Below, piece after piece: positions 51,699 through 59,975 of a stretch of DNA of 64,000 bases. A model generated the notes under the pieces. The model did not search any database and was not told the DNA's origin. It saw only the letters and a program-made list of their open reading frames with translations. This DNA comes from Actinomycetes bacterium (GTDB lineage: Bacteria; Actinomycetota; Thermoleophilia; Solirubrobacterales; Solirubrobacteraceae): assembly GCA_021784895.1 (NCBI GenBank), contig JAJYHG010000152.1:1-64000 (forward strand), written 5' to 3'. Position 1 is the first letter of the stretch, and each line of letters opens with the position of its first letter. The translations under genes and the position numbers were made by a program.

Positions 51699-52939
51699 CG
51701 GTCAGCACAGCCCAGCAGTGCCAGAGTCTGCGCGTCGAGCCCGGCAAGCTCGCGCAGCTCCTCGCCACTGCTGGCGCCACAGTCGAGCGCGCGCCTGAGA
51801 TAGTCGGTGAGGGCCCGGGCCGTTGCAGGCTCATCGAGGATCGCTGTGGGGCGGCTCGTCAGGTAGTCGCGCAAGCGTGCAGCCGCCGAGACCAGATCCT
51901 GGCGGTAGAACGCAAAGGTCGCAGCAAAGCGGGTTGGCAGTTGGTGCGGATGCAGATCCCAGCCCTGGTAATAGCCGCGCTCGAGCGAGCGGCGTACGAG
52001 TCGCAGGTGCTCGGCCCAGCCGCGACGGACCGCTGCCGCATCGCCCACCGGCATGAGGTTGCTGGAGCCGTCAGAGAGCCTCACGCCGGTCCCCGCCGCG
52101 GCAGCCTGCATGACGAGTTTCGCGTAGTCGGCCACGGGATGATCCACGGCCTGGTAGGGGGCGGCGATGCCGCAATAAGCGGAGTAGTCGTAGGTCCCGT
52201 AGTGCAACCCGATGCAACGCCCGTCAGCCACGTGCACCATGCGCGCCACCAGACTCGTTCCATCCGGTCCGAGAATCGCCTGTGGCATCTCGATCTGAAG
52301 CTCGAAGCGCAGCGGCTCGATCCCCAGCACTTGCTCAGCTCGCTCGCAGAGCATTACCATCGCCTCAACCTGATCGACACTCGTGACCTTGGGGAGGGTG
52401 ACGACGAAGCCATCCAGCGACGCACCGCAGCCGCCGAGGCGCTCCAGGAAACGCAGCAGTGTCCGTACAGCTCGGCGTCTGGTCGGCGCCTCTAGGCTCT
52501 TGACCCGTATGCCGCACATTGGTGGGGCCGACCCAGCTGCCTGGCTGCGCGCGAGCGCAGTCGCGGCCCTCACAGCATCCGCATCCTCTGCATCATCGGC
52601 CCGCATTCCGTAGCCGTCCTCAAAGTCGATGCGCAAGTCCTCGACCGGCTCGGCCGCGAGCTTGTGGCGCACCAGCGCGCAGACTCTGTCGTCGTTCACC
52701 AGCTCGCTGTAGAGCGACGCGTGCTCGTCGATCAGCGCACACGCCTGCTCACCCCACATCGGCACGAGCCGCTCGTCATGCCGGTCGGCGGCAACGTAGA
52801 CCGTATGCACCGGCTGGCGTCCGCCACGCCTCCCCGGAAACTGCCGCGCCAGCTCCGCATCCGCAGTTTGCAGGAGCATGTCCAACTCGTCGCAGAGCAC
52901 ATTCACAGCGTGCGCAAAGTCGCCATCGCCCAACGTCAT
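51695..52939 (-). CDS. DUF6986/CitE-like aldolase-fold protein in the urate cluster
   Basis: 414 residues. TIM-barrel features related to HpcH/CitE lyases: LRIDFEDGYGMRADDAEDAD (acidic metal loop), GIRVKSLEAPTRRRAVRTLL, FVVTLPKVTSVDQVEAMVML, RFELQIEMPQAILGPDGTSL (Glu of the metal site), GLHYGTYDYSAYCGIAAPYQ and RRSLERGYYQGWDLHPHQLP. Often annotated aldolase or phosphoenolpyruvate kinase without evidence. Position beside urate oxidase and an NCS1 permease, with an operator-like palindrome on its ribosome site, suggests a role in purine or glyoxylate metabolism, perhaps malate-synthase-like condensation or a C-C lyase step; that is inference. Confidence 0.85.
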   Translation of the reverse strand: MTLGDGDFAHAVNVLCDELDMLLQTADAELARQFPGRRGGRQPVHTVYVAADRHDERLVPMWGEQACALIDEHASLYSELVNDDRVCALVRHKLAAEPVEDLRIDFEDGYGMRADDAEDADAVRAATALARSQAAGSAPPMCGIRVKSLEAPTRRRAVRTLLRFLERLGGCGASLDGFVVTLPKVTSVDQVEAMVMLCERAEQVLGIEPLRFELQIEMPQAILGPDGTSLVARMVHVADGRCIGLHYGTYDYSAYCGIAAPYQAVDHPVADYAKLVMQAAAAGTGVRLSDGSSNLMPVGDAAAVRRGWAEHLRLVRRSLERGYYQGWDLHPHQLPTRFAATFAFYRQDLVSAAARLRDYLTSRPTAILDEPATARALTDYLRRALDCGASSGEELRELAGLDAQTLALLGCADR

Positions 52940-52945
52940 CCCTCC

Positions 52946-52960
52946 TTCCGCCTAACGGAT
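52946..52960. promoter_or_regulatory. Operator-like palindrome over the DUF6986 translation start region
   Basis: TTCCGCCTAACGGAT, the same TTCCGNCTANCGGA core as the site before urate oxidase. It is immediately upstream of the ATG and overlaps GGAAGGAGGG, the ribosome site, on the minus strand. Confidence 0.55.
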
Positions 52961-53059
52961 CTTCTATCCCACCCCCCAGAAACTCTACGACCTCGCGTTT
53001 CGCGAACGGTGCCCCGACCGAAGCCCGTGCCACAGCCCTGCAGAATCTCCACAGCCACC

Positions 53060-53089
53060 TTGACACCCGCACGTGATGATGGCTACCAT
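53060..53089 (+). promoter_or_regulatory. Promoter of the NCS1 permease gene
   Basis: TTGACA (53060-53065), 18-base spacer, TACCAT (53084-53089); predicted start near 53096. Confidence 0.55.
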
Positions 53090-53109
53090 CTCTGCGGCGA
53101 AACGTAGGT

Positions 53110-53124
53110 TCTGCATCGTGGAAG
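53110..53124. promoter_or_regulatory. Candidate operator in the permease leader
   Basis: TTCTGCATCGTGGAA, an imperfect inverted repeat downstream of the predicted start site. Its reverse complement resembles TTCCACGATACGGCA before the IclR gene (11-12 shared positions), suggesting shared regulation. Confidence 0.4.
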
Positions 53125-53187
53125 GTCGTATCCTCGCTGCAGTCATGCGATCGCTGACAGACCACACGGGAACAATCGAGGAGGGCG

Positions 53188-54645
53188 ATGTCCATCAATC
53201 TGACCCCCGGTGCTGACGACCTCGTGTCTCCGCACCTGCCCACGACCGGCGACGCGGTTGTCGCGGAGGTACGCGAGGGCACGTACGGAGATGCCGTCAC
53301 AGCGGTCGAACCGGGCGGCGCCGAGTTCATACCGCTATCCGAGCGCCACGGCGTGCCTCGGACCCTGTTCGGCACATGGATGTCGCCCAACATCGAGTTC
53401 GCCACCGTGTTCGTCGGCGTGATCGCCGTCGCGTTCTTCGGCCAGTCCTTCTGGGACGCGGTGCTTGCGATCATCGTCGGCAACTTGCTCGCAGCAGTTG
53501 CCCACGGGTTCCTGAGTAGTCGCGGCCCCGGGTTCGGCGTGCCCCAGATGGTGCAGAGCCGCATCTCCTTCGGGTTCTTGGGCAACATATTGCCCGCTGG
53601 CTTGAACTCGGTCACTGCCGGTATTGGCTGGTTTGCCGTCAACAGCGTCAGCGGCACACTCGCCCTCAACGCGCTCACCCACGCACCGGACTGGGCCTGC
53701 CTCCTGTTCGTGTGGGTCATCGAGATCGGTATCGCGTTCTACGGCCACAACCTGATCCAGCTGTTCGAACGCTGGATGCTGCCGTTCCTCGGCATCGTCT
53801 TTCTGCTCGCCTCGATCATCGTGCTGTCGAAGAGTCACCTCGGGGCGGCACACACCACCCAGGGGTTCGGCGGCTTCATGCTGACTGTCGGGGCTGCCTT
53901 CGGCTACGCCGCAGGGTGGAATCCATTTGCCTCCGACTACACACGTTACTTCAAGGAGGACTCGGATCGCACACACATCGGCCTGTGGGCGGCCGCCGGG
54001 TTGTTCCTGTCGTGCGCCGGGCTCGAGATCGTCGGTGCCGCCTCGGCGACGATCCCGGGATCCAACCCGAATCCAACCGCTTTGTTCACCTCTCACCTGT
54101 CAACTGCCGTGGCCGACCTGACCCTGATCGGGATCGCTCTCGGATCAATTTCCGCCAACATTCTCAACGTCTACTCGGGCGTCATGTCGTTCCTGTCCAC
54201 AGGCATCAACCTGCCGCTCAAGCTGCGCCGCGCGATCGTGGCGCTTGGCTTTGGCTCGATCGGTTTCGTGCTCGCGCTACTGGCCGTCCACAATGCGGGC
54301 AGTAACTACGAGAACTTCCTGCTCGTCATCGCCTACTGGATCGGCCCCTGGCTGGGCGTGTTCTTCGCCGATTGGCTCTTGCGCCGCGGCCAGCGCGTCG
54401 ATGGCTTCCTGTTTGACAGGCACCACCGGCCCTGGGCTGGTTTCGCCGCGATGTTCCTCGGCATGGCGATCTCAATCCTGCTGTTCTCGAATCAGACTGA
54501 CTTCGTTGGCCTCATCGCGAAGCAGGATCCGCACCTTGGTGATCTGACCTTCGAGGTTGGTTTCGTACTCAGCGCATTGATGTACGTTCTATTTTTCAGG
54601 CTGAGCAAGGAGAAGATCTCAGAAGCGCTCATCATTCCTGACTAG
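53188..54645 (+). CDS. NCS1-family nucleobase:cation symporter
   Basis: 485 residues, about 12 membrane helices. N-terminal cytosolic part ends LSERHGVPRTLFGTWMSPNI; then ATVFVGVIAVAFFGQSFWDA, RGPGFGVPQMVQSRISFGFL (conserved NCS1 segment), IGWFAVNSVSGTLALNALTH, AGWNPFASDYTRYFKEDSDR and SVSANILNVYSG-like sequence (GSISANILNVYSGVMSFLST). It imports purines, cytosine, urate or allantoin with a cation; the exact substrate is not readable. GAGGAGGG precedes the ATG. It is divergent from DUF6986 and probably part of the same regulon. Confidence 0.92.
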   Translation: MSINLTPGADDLVSPHLPTTGDAVVAEVREGTYGDAVTAVEPGGAEFIPLSERHGVPRTLFGTWMSPNIEFATVFVGVIAVAFFGQSFWDAVLAIIVGNLLAAVAHGFLSSRGPGFGVPQMVQSRISFGFLGNILPAGLNSVTAGIGWFAVNSVSGTLALNALTHAPDWACLLFVWVIEIGIAFYGHNLIQLFERWMLPFLGIVFLLASIIVLSKSHLGAAHTTQGFGGFMLTVGAAFGYAAGWNPFASDYTRYFKEDSDRTHIGLWAAAGLFLSCAGLEIVGAASATIPGSNPNPTALFTSHLSTAVADLTLIGIALGSISANILNVYSGVMSFLSTGINLPLKLRRAIVALGFGSIGFVLALLAVHNAGSNYENFLLVIAYWIGPWLGVFFADWLLRRGQRVDGFLFDRHHRPWAGFAAMFLGMAISILLFSNQTDFVGLIAKQDPHLGDLTFEVGFVLSALMYVLFFRLSKEKISEALIIPD

Positions 54646-54807
54646 CCCTGCTGGTGCGGCTGGCGGGGAGTGACCCAGGAACTTTCACGACCGCGGCGCT
54701 ACCCGTCAGCCGACACACAGCGATTCTCCCGACCCAGGTCAAGCGTCTCCTCTCCGGCGGGCTCGCCGCTGCTTCGCCCGCCGGCCATCGGCAGCCCCTC
54801 ACTGATC

Positions 54808-54965
54808 TACCCTTGCGGTCATGATCGACTTCACCACTGATCTTTGCCCGATCACCACCGTGATCGCCCAGAAACAGGGTGAACTCGCCGACCGTCTCCT
54901 GCCCGCGGCCGTCAGCGACGAACACCACCCGACGTGGGATTCCGCGCATGCACAGGTTCTTGGAC
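54808..54965 (-). pseudogene. Short ISL3-like transposase remnant
   Basis: Minus-strand frame reads RVVFVADGRGQETVGEFTLF, then LGDHGGDRAKISGEVDHDRK. The pattern (EGR..tl..f...L..hGGd...I..v..D) recalls the start of the ISL3 catalytic domain, including its first Asp. About 50 residues only. Similarity is short, so confidence is modest. Confidence 0.35.
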
Positions 54966-55047
54966 CCCGCGAGGCCCGCCAAGGGCTCGCGAAAACGCCG
55001 CCGGACGGTGTTGCCTTCCACATGTTGTGAGAGCGTCGGCACCTCGA

Positions 55048-55242
55048 CTAAAACCAATTTCGGGGCTCTATAGCCCAGCCTGCGCGTACCCCTACCGACG
55101 CTTCGACAACGCCCTCACAGACGCCACCGCACGGCTCGGGGCCATCGTGGATCGCTACTCCTTCGACGTAGAGCTCTCTCATCTCCTTCTCCACGCCGGT
55201 TTCTCCCGGCGCCGCCACAACATTTGACAGTTGCTCGATCAA
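55048..55242 (-). pseudogene. Remnant of group II intron 5' region (intron-associated ORF)
   Basis: The minus strand encodes QLSNVVAAPGETGVEKEMRE, then LYVEGVAIHDGPEPCGGVCE and VGVRAGWAIEPRN. A nearly identical short frame (HVEGVAIHDGPESC...E.LTGVRAGRAIEPRN) is commonly seen upstream of group II intron reverse transcriptases, where it is structured intron RNA rather than a real protein. No reverse transcriptase remains here. Confidence 0.5.
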
Positions 55243-55284
55243 GTAGACGTCACTTTCAGACGACCATAACCACTAAGGAGCCCT

Positions 55285-56499
55285 ATGCCAACACCCACTC
55301 CTCTTCACAAAGTCGCGCTGACGAGCGTTGACGACCGCAGAATCACAGACTTCGCGCAGCGGCTTGTCGCTACAGCTAGCCCGTCGGGCGAGGAGGATGC
55401 CGTCGCCGCGATTGTGGCCCAAGAGATGCGGGACTTGGGCTTCGATGTGGACGTAGATCCATTCGGAAACGTGACGGGGGTGCTTGATGCTGGACCCGGG
55501 CCTTGCGTGATGCTTGACTCCCACATGGATACGGTAGGCGTCACTGATCGCAGCGCGTGGTCGTTCGACCCGCACGGTGAAATCTCAGACGGGCGCCTCT
55601 ACGGACGCGGCGCCATGGACATGAAAGGCCCTCTGGCTGCGTCTGTCTACGGCGTTGCTGCCCTCCGCGACAAGCTAGAACATGGTCGAGTAGTCGTCAG
55701 CGCCTCGGTCGCCGAAGAACTCGTCGAAGGTCCAATGGCGACAGCCGTAGCGGCGCGCATCAAACCCCAAGCCGTGATCATATGTGAGGCGACATCCCTA
55801 AGGCTTTCGCTCGGCCAACGTGGACGCGCCGAGATTACCGTTGACGTCGGCGGACGATCTACTCATTCCTCCCGCCCTGATCTAGCAATCAACGCCGTGG
55901 AGGTCATGACCAACATCATCGCCGCAATTCGTGATGTGTCCATGCCCACCGGTCCCGCCGACCTTGGGCCTGCCATCCTAGTGCTAACTGACATTGTCAG
56001 CCGTCTCTACCCCGGCAACTCTGTGATCCCAGACAGGTGCGTGGCCACCTACGATCGGCGCACGCTGCCCACAGAGACGGAGTCTGACGTGCTGCGTCCG
56101 ATACGCAAAGCCATCGGTCATGCACTCAAAAGCCACCCGGGTGCCACAGCTACAGCAGCTATAGCCCGCGATGTCTTTCAGACCTACACGGGCGCCCTGG
56201 TCGACGAGCTCAATTTCGCGCCGGCGTGGCTCACGAGCATCGACGCAACGATCGCACGCATCGCACTCGCAGCATTGGAGGCAGCAGACATGAAACGCGA
56301 GATATCGGCCTGGGACTTTTGTACCAACGGAAGCGGCACCGCTGGTCGCCTCGGCTTGCCGACGATTGGCTTTGGGCCAGGCGACGAGGCACTGGCGCAT
56401 CGGATCGACGAATACATCGAGCTTGCCGAGATGCACAACGGCGCACGTGGATATGCCGCCATAGTTCAAGCACTAACCGAAATGAAAGCAGTGGCATAG
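55285..56499 (+). CDS. YgeY-like M20 family hydrolase
   Basis: 404 residues. M20 metal motifs: MLDSHMDTVGVTDRSAWSFD (His, Asp), GRLYGRGAMDMKGPLAASVY (bridging Asp), VVVSASVAEELVEGPMATAV (catalytic Glu-Glu), and the C-terminal His in DEALAHRIDEYIELAEMHNG. ICEATSLRLSLGQRGRAEIT and FCTNGSGTAGRLGLPTIGFG resemble the YgeY subgroup more than ArgE, DapE or allantoate amidohydrolase, whose GSHxDTVxxGGxFDG motif is absent. AAGGAG precedes the ATG. The next gene, a diaminopropionate ammonia-lyase, starts on its stop codon. In E. coli ygeX and ygeY are neighbours and linked to urate/purine use. Substrate here is inferred, perhaps an N-carbamoyl or N-acyl diaminopropionate. Confidence 0.85.
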   Translation: MPTPTPLHKVALTSVDDRRITDFAQRLVATASPSGEEDAVAAIVAQEMRDLGFDVDVDPFGNVTGVLDAGPGPCVMLDSHMDTVGVTDRSAWSFDPHGEISDGRLYGRGAMDMKGPLAASVYGVAALRDKLEHGRVVVSASVAEELVEGPMATAVAARIKPQAVIICEATSLRLSLGQRGRAEITVDVGGRSTHSSRPDLAINAVEVMTNIIAAIRDVSMPTGPADLGPAILVLTDIVSRLYPGNSVIPDRCVATYDRRTLPTETESDVLRPIRKAIGHALKSHPGATATAAIARDVFQTYTGALVDELNFAPAWLTSIDATIARIALAALEAADMKREISAWDFCTNGSGTAGRLGLPTIGFGPGDEALAHRIDEYIELAEMHNGARGYAAIVQALTEMKAVA

Positions 56500-57629
56500 T
56501 GGGTAGCGTGCGCGTGGTTGCAAACCCTCTTCGTACGAACACTATTGAAGATACGACGCCGTCGTCGGTGTTCGCGTTCCACAGCGGCTTGGCTGGTTAC
56601 CAGGCTACCCCATTGCTGCGCGCGCCGTCGGTCGCGAGGGCGCTCGGTGTCGCGACCGCACTAGTTAAGGATGAGTCAGACCGTTTCGGTATGCCATCGT
56701 TCAAGATTCTCGGTGCGTCGTGGGCGATCTACTGCGCGCTCTGCGAGCTTCTCAGCGTGAGTCTCGAGCCAGTCATTCCGTTGACGCAGTTGCGTCAACT
56801 ACTTGAGGGGATCCAGCCGCTGGAACTCGTCGCCGCCACTGATGGTAACCACGGTCGGGCTGTGGCTCGGATGGCGACCCTAATGGGCCTGAACTCGCAT
56901 ATACTCGTGCCCGACGAGATGGTGCCGGCCCGGCGACGTGCGATCGTCGCCGAGGGCGCTCGTCTAACGCCGATACAAGGCACATACGACGATGCTGTTC
57001 GGGCAGCTGCCGCATTAGCTGACAATCACCATCTCGTCATATCAGACACCTCATGGGAGGGCTACCAGAAAGTCCCCACGTGGGTAATCGATGGATACTC
57101 CACCATCACTCATGAGTTAGCAACTCAACTCGACGCGCTCGGGGAACGCGCCCCAACAGTCATAGCCGTGCAGATCGGCGTCGGCGCCTTTGCCGCTGCG
57201 ATGGTGAGATACGCTCACCAGAAGGCAGGTACTGTCTTGGTCGGAGTGGAGCCCGCAGATGCGGCCTGTATGCTCGCGTCGATCGAGGCTGGCCACTTGG
57301 TTGAAGTCGCCGGGCCACACCGTTCGATCATGGCCGGCCTCAACTGCGGAAACGCATCGCCGGTTGCGTGGCCGCTTGTCAGCCGCGGCCTCGACTACAT
57401 TGTCGCAATCGATGACGACGACGCACGGAGAGCCATGCGCTTGCTCGCCCAAGACGGCATCGTTTCAGGCGAGAGCGGTGCTGCCGGCCTCGGCGGCCTG
57501 CTAGCTGGCCGCCGCCAGCTCAAGCTGCCACCTACGTCAACAGTCCTCATCGTTTCGACAGAGGGTGCGACAGACCCGTCCGCTTACGAAAGGACCGTCG
57601 GCAGGTTGCCTGACGTCCGCGCTAGGTAG
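56499..57629 (+). CDS. 2,3-diaminopropionate ammonia-lyase (YgeX/DpaL-like)
   Basis: 376 residues from a GTG at 56499, whose first base is the last base of the M20 stop; GTG at 56508 or 56514 is possible. Fold-type II PLP enzyme: KDESDRFGMPSFKILGASWA with the PLP Lys in SFK, VAATDGNHGRAVARMATLMG (Asn-His), DTSWEGYQKVPTWVIDGYST (a DAPAL signature), VQIGVGAFAAAMVRYAHQKA, SIMAGLNCGNASPVAWPLVS and GESGAAGLGGL. DAPAL splits diaminopropionate into pyruvate and two ammonia. Coupled to the YgeY-like hydrolase, it could release nitrogen and pyruvate from a purine-derived intermediate or from amino-acid derivatives. Confidence 0.9.
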   Translation: MGSVRVVANPLRTNTIEDTTPSSVFAFHSGLAGYQATPLLRAPSVARALGVATALVKDESDRFGMPSFKILGASWAIYCALCELLSVSLEPVIPLTQLRQLLEGIQPLELVAATDGNHGRAVARMATLMGLNSHILVPDEMVPARRRAIVAEGARLTPIQGTYDDAVRAAAALADNHHLVISDTSWEGYQKVPTWVIDGYSTITHELATQLDALGERAPTVIAVQIGVGAFAAAMVRYAHQKAGTVLVGVEPADAACMLASIEAGHLVEVAGPHRSIMAGLNCGNASPVAWPLVSRGLDYIVAIDDDDARRAMRLLAQDGIVSGESGAAGLGGLLAGRRQLKLPPTSTVLIVSTEGATDPSAYERTVGRLPDVRAR

Positions 57630-57648
57630 GTGGGCGCTAGGCCGGGAC

Positions 57649-58062
57649 TCACCCGAGAAAACAGGCGATCAGCCGCGTTGTGAGTCTTCGGTCACGTTGT
57701 AGGTGACCCCAGCGCTCACTGCCCAGCCTGAAGTCCGAGCCGCTCGCGATAACAACAAGCAACCTAAACGGTGGCACTGCGTTCCCGTCATGGTCTTCAC
57801 CATCGTGACCGAGGTGCCGGAACTCGTCTGGTGGGCGGCGCTGCATCAGCTGGAACTCCCGCCCGTACGGGCATCGCTGCTGGTGGATGGTGTGGGCGAG
57901 CATTTCAACACCGTTCGGGATGTAGGTACCCGAGTTGTCGTTGCGCTCGCCGACGATCACGACCGGCCGCCGCCCGGGCTTCTCGAACGCGCGGACGTGA
58001 CAGATGCCCTGCATGTCGCCCAGACCTGGCAGTGCGAGCACGCACTCGCAGGTCAGCTGCAT
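57649..58062 (-). CDS. Hypothetical protein of a conjugative-element remnant
   Basis: 137 residues. The middle is protein-like and reminiscent of small plasmid/ICE proteins: GRRPVVIVGERNDNSGTYIP, NGVEMLAHTIHQQRCPYGRE, FQLMQRRPPDEFRHLGHDGE (compare the VVIVGxxxDNPGTSxTNxxE pattern of such families). The C-terminus is degenerate-looking. It lies just beyond the relaxase remnant on the same strand. Function unknown. Confidence 0.5.
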   Translation of the reverse strand: MQLTCECVLALPGLGDMQGICHVRAFEKPGRRPVVIVGERNDNSGTYIPNGVEMLAHTIHQQRCPYGREFQLMQRRPPDEFRHLGHDGEDHDGNAVPPFRLLVVIASGSDFRLGSERWGHLQRDRRLTTRLIACFLG

Positions 58063-58218
58063 CGGTGATCCTCCCGTCTTGACCCGGTGTCTTGTATCCG
58101 CCGATGCAGAGCGCGGTCAGAGCTGCGGCGTCGGTGTGTGCGCATGTGCTCCCCGTCTGCCGTCCCGATCGCCGGCAGCGCCTGCCCGACATCGGCTTGA
58201 GTTGCTGGTAGTTGGGTG

Positions 58219-59252
58219 TCAGATCTCCCATCCCGGACCCCGGTCGGCCTCACGCTCGCTTCCGCGAGCCGGCCGCTCCGCCTCGGGCTCGCCTGTGTCC
58301 GTGTCGCGGCCTGGCCACAGCCGCCTCTGGGCCGGCATGAGCTCCATCTCCTCGGGTCCCCGTCTAGCAGGGTGGCGCTCCTGCCCCCGACGGCCTGGCC
58401 ACACGCGGCCCCTAACCGGTTCTGGAACGTCTTCCAGCGCCCTGTCGTGTCGTGGCCGCTCCACGGGAGGCGCGTGCTCCGCAACCCGTGCCGCGACGCG
58501 ACCGGCTTCGATCGCCGCACGCCGGACGAACCGCGCGCGATTGGCAGAAACGTCAGGGGGATCCGCAGCCTCAAGCTCCGTCTCCACTACCACACGGGTT
58601 TCGTGTGCGAGCGGGATGCTGATCGAAGGCACCTCCGGCTCTGAACGGCTGAGCCGGTCAGCCAGCAGCGCCAACCTGTCCGTGTCGGGCTCGACATCAG
58701 GCGGGCGCGCGGCGTAGACGTGGGTGTCGTGGCGTGCGCGGCTGATCGCGGCGTAGGTGCCTTTGCTGACTTGTCGCGTGCCCGGCGATGATCACGTGCG
58801 CCGTGTCGCTCGTGTGCCGTTGAACGGGGAACGGGTGCTGCACATATGACAGTCGTAGGTCGGCGTCCTGGACCTGCTCACGGTCCAGGGTCAGCTCGCG
58901 GCCGTCCGCCAAGCGGAGCCGCACCTCGCCCGTCTGCGGGTCAACGCCGGTGACGGTGGCGCCGGTGCCGTTACGCAGAGGCCCGTGCTCCGGCACGGTG
59001 ATCGTGTGGCGAACCAGCACCTCGTCAGCCTCATGGAGGCTGTAGAGGCGACCAGGAACCTCGAGCGCGTTGTCGCCGAGCTGGCGGGTGTTGTTTGCGG
59101 ATCGCCTGCGCTCGCGCGTTGAGCGCGTCCAGATGCTCGTTGGAGGTTTGCGCGAGCACCAGGGTGCCGTAGCCCTGGTCACGGTCGGTCTGGGCGGCGT
59201 CGAGTGCCTGGTCCTCAGCGTTGTGAGCCAGAGTAGTGCTCGTGGTGTGCAA
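58219..59252 (-). pseudogene. MobF (TrwC/TraA-like) relaxase-helicase, C-terminal remnant in three frames
   Basis: Reading on the minus strand: first frame GYGTLVLAQTSNEHLDALNA, RAQAIRK (59190-59110); shift near 59085; second frame NALEVPGRLYSLHEADEVLV, RLRLADGRELTLDREQVQDA, LSYVQHPFPVQRHTSDTAHV, IIAGHAT; shift near 58785; third frame KGTYAAISRARHDTHVYAAR and LALLADRLSRSEPEVPSISI, then an acidic, Arg-rich tail. The YAAxSRARxxTHVY motif is the helicase end of MobF relaxases. The N-terminal relaxase and helicase cores are missing, so this is an ICE or plasmid scar. Confidence 0.65.
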
Positions 59253-59261
59253 TCACGGGCT

Positions 59262-59668
59262 ATGGTGGCTGATGAGCGCGCGATCGGTGAGCGGTTCCGC
59301 GATGGCGGGATCGCTTGACGAGCGCCAGCGGCGTCGGTGGGTGGCGGCGGAGGCGCGTTCGTATGGGCGGGATGGGATCGCGGCGGTTGCGCGAGCGACG
59401 GGGGTGGCGGAAAAACACGATCCGTAAGCGGCTTCGGGATCTCGACACTCCGGAGGGGTTGGCGGCGGGCCGAGTGCGCAAGCCGGGAGCAGGCGCGAAG
59501 CGTAGGACCGATGTGGACCAGACGCTGTTGGAGGACCTCGAGCGCCCGGTTGATGGGGACACTCGCGGGGATCCGGAGCGGCCGCTTCTGTGGACGTCGA
59601 AGAGCGTGCGCAAGCTTGCGCGTGAGCTGCGCGACCTGGGGCATCAGGTGTCCTACCGGACCGTCGCA
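59262..59668 (+). pseudogene. ISAzo13-family transposase, N-terminal remnant
   Basis: Pieces in successive frames: MVADERAIGERFRDG (59262), then SLDERQRRRWVAAEARSYGR, DGIAAVARATGVA, a shift in the AAAAA run near 59413, and RKNTIRKRLRDLDTPEGLAA, GRVRKPGAGAKRRTDVDQTL, LEDLERPVDGDTRGDPERPL, WTSKSVRKLARELRDLGHQV, SYRTVA. Similarity ends at 59668; the catalytic DDE part is gone. It abuts the relaxase remnant, which is on the other strand. Confidence 0.7.
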
Positions 59669-59754
59669 CACGCTCCCTATGAGCTGTCAACTCACAGCAT
59701 CACCCAAGGTCCGTTCCGGCCATAGGCCAGCCCTGAAGTCGACGAGACGGCAAG

Positions 59755-59889
59755 GCCCCTTCCCGGATGAGAGCGATCATGGCGCCGACGGCTGGGCGGT
59801 CAAGGTCGCTGCGCGGCCTTCCCATCGCTTACGCTCGGTGACAGCCCAGCCGCCCGGCGCGAATCACGCAATGACATCCGGGAAGGGGC
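59755..59889. repeat. 135-bp element with 15-bp terminal inverted repeats
   Basis: GCCCCTTCCCGGATG at 59755-59769 and its exact reverse complement CATCCGGGAAGGGGC at 59875-59889. The interior codes for nothing. A non-autonomous element (MITE) or the stem of a structured RNA are options. No target duplication is clear. Confidence 0.6.
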
Positions 59890-59975
59890 AGCACTGGACG
59901 GCGCCGGCACCTGATCTCAGAGCGGCCCAGTCGCCCGGCAAGCCGGTTGCAGCGGTGGCTGCGGAGGGCTACTCC

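Larger units (their letters stand above)
54646..55284. other. Intergenic scar region with mobile-element remnants
   Basis: 639 bases without an intact gene, between the permease and the M20 hydrolase genes. It contains minus-strand remnants of an ISL3-like transposase and of a group II intron 5' region, listed separately. Confidence 0.5.

Noticed and set aside
57703-58068. Plus-strand 121-residue frame
   Set aside because: The opposite strand has the more protein-like pattern (VVIVGERNDNSGTYIPNG) and fits the mobile-element context.
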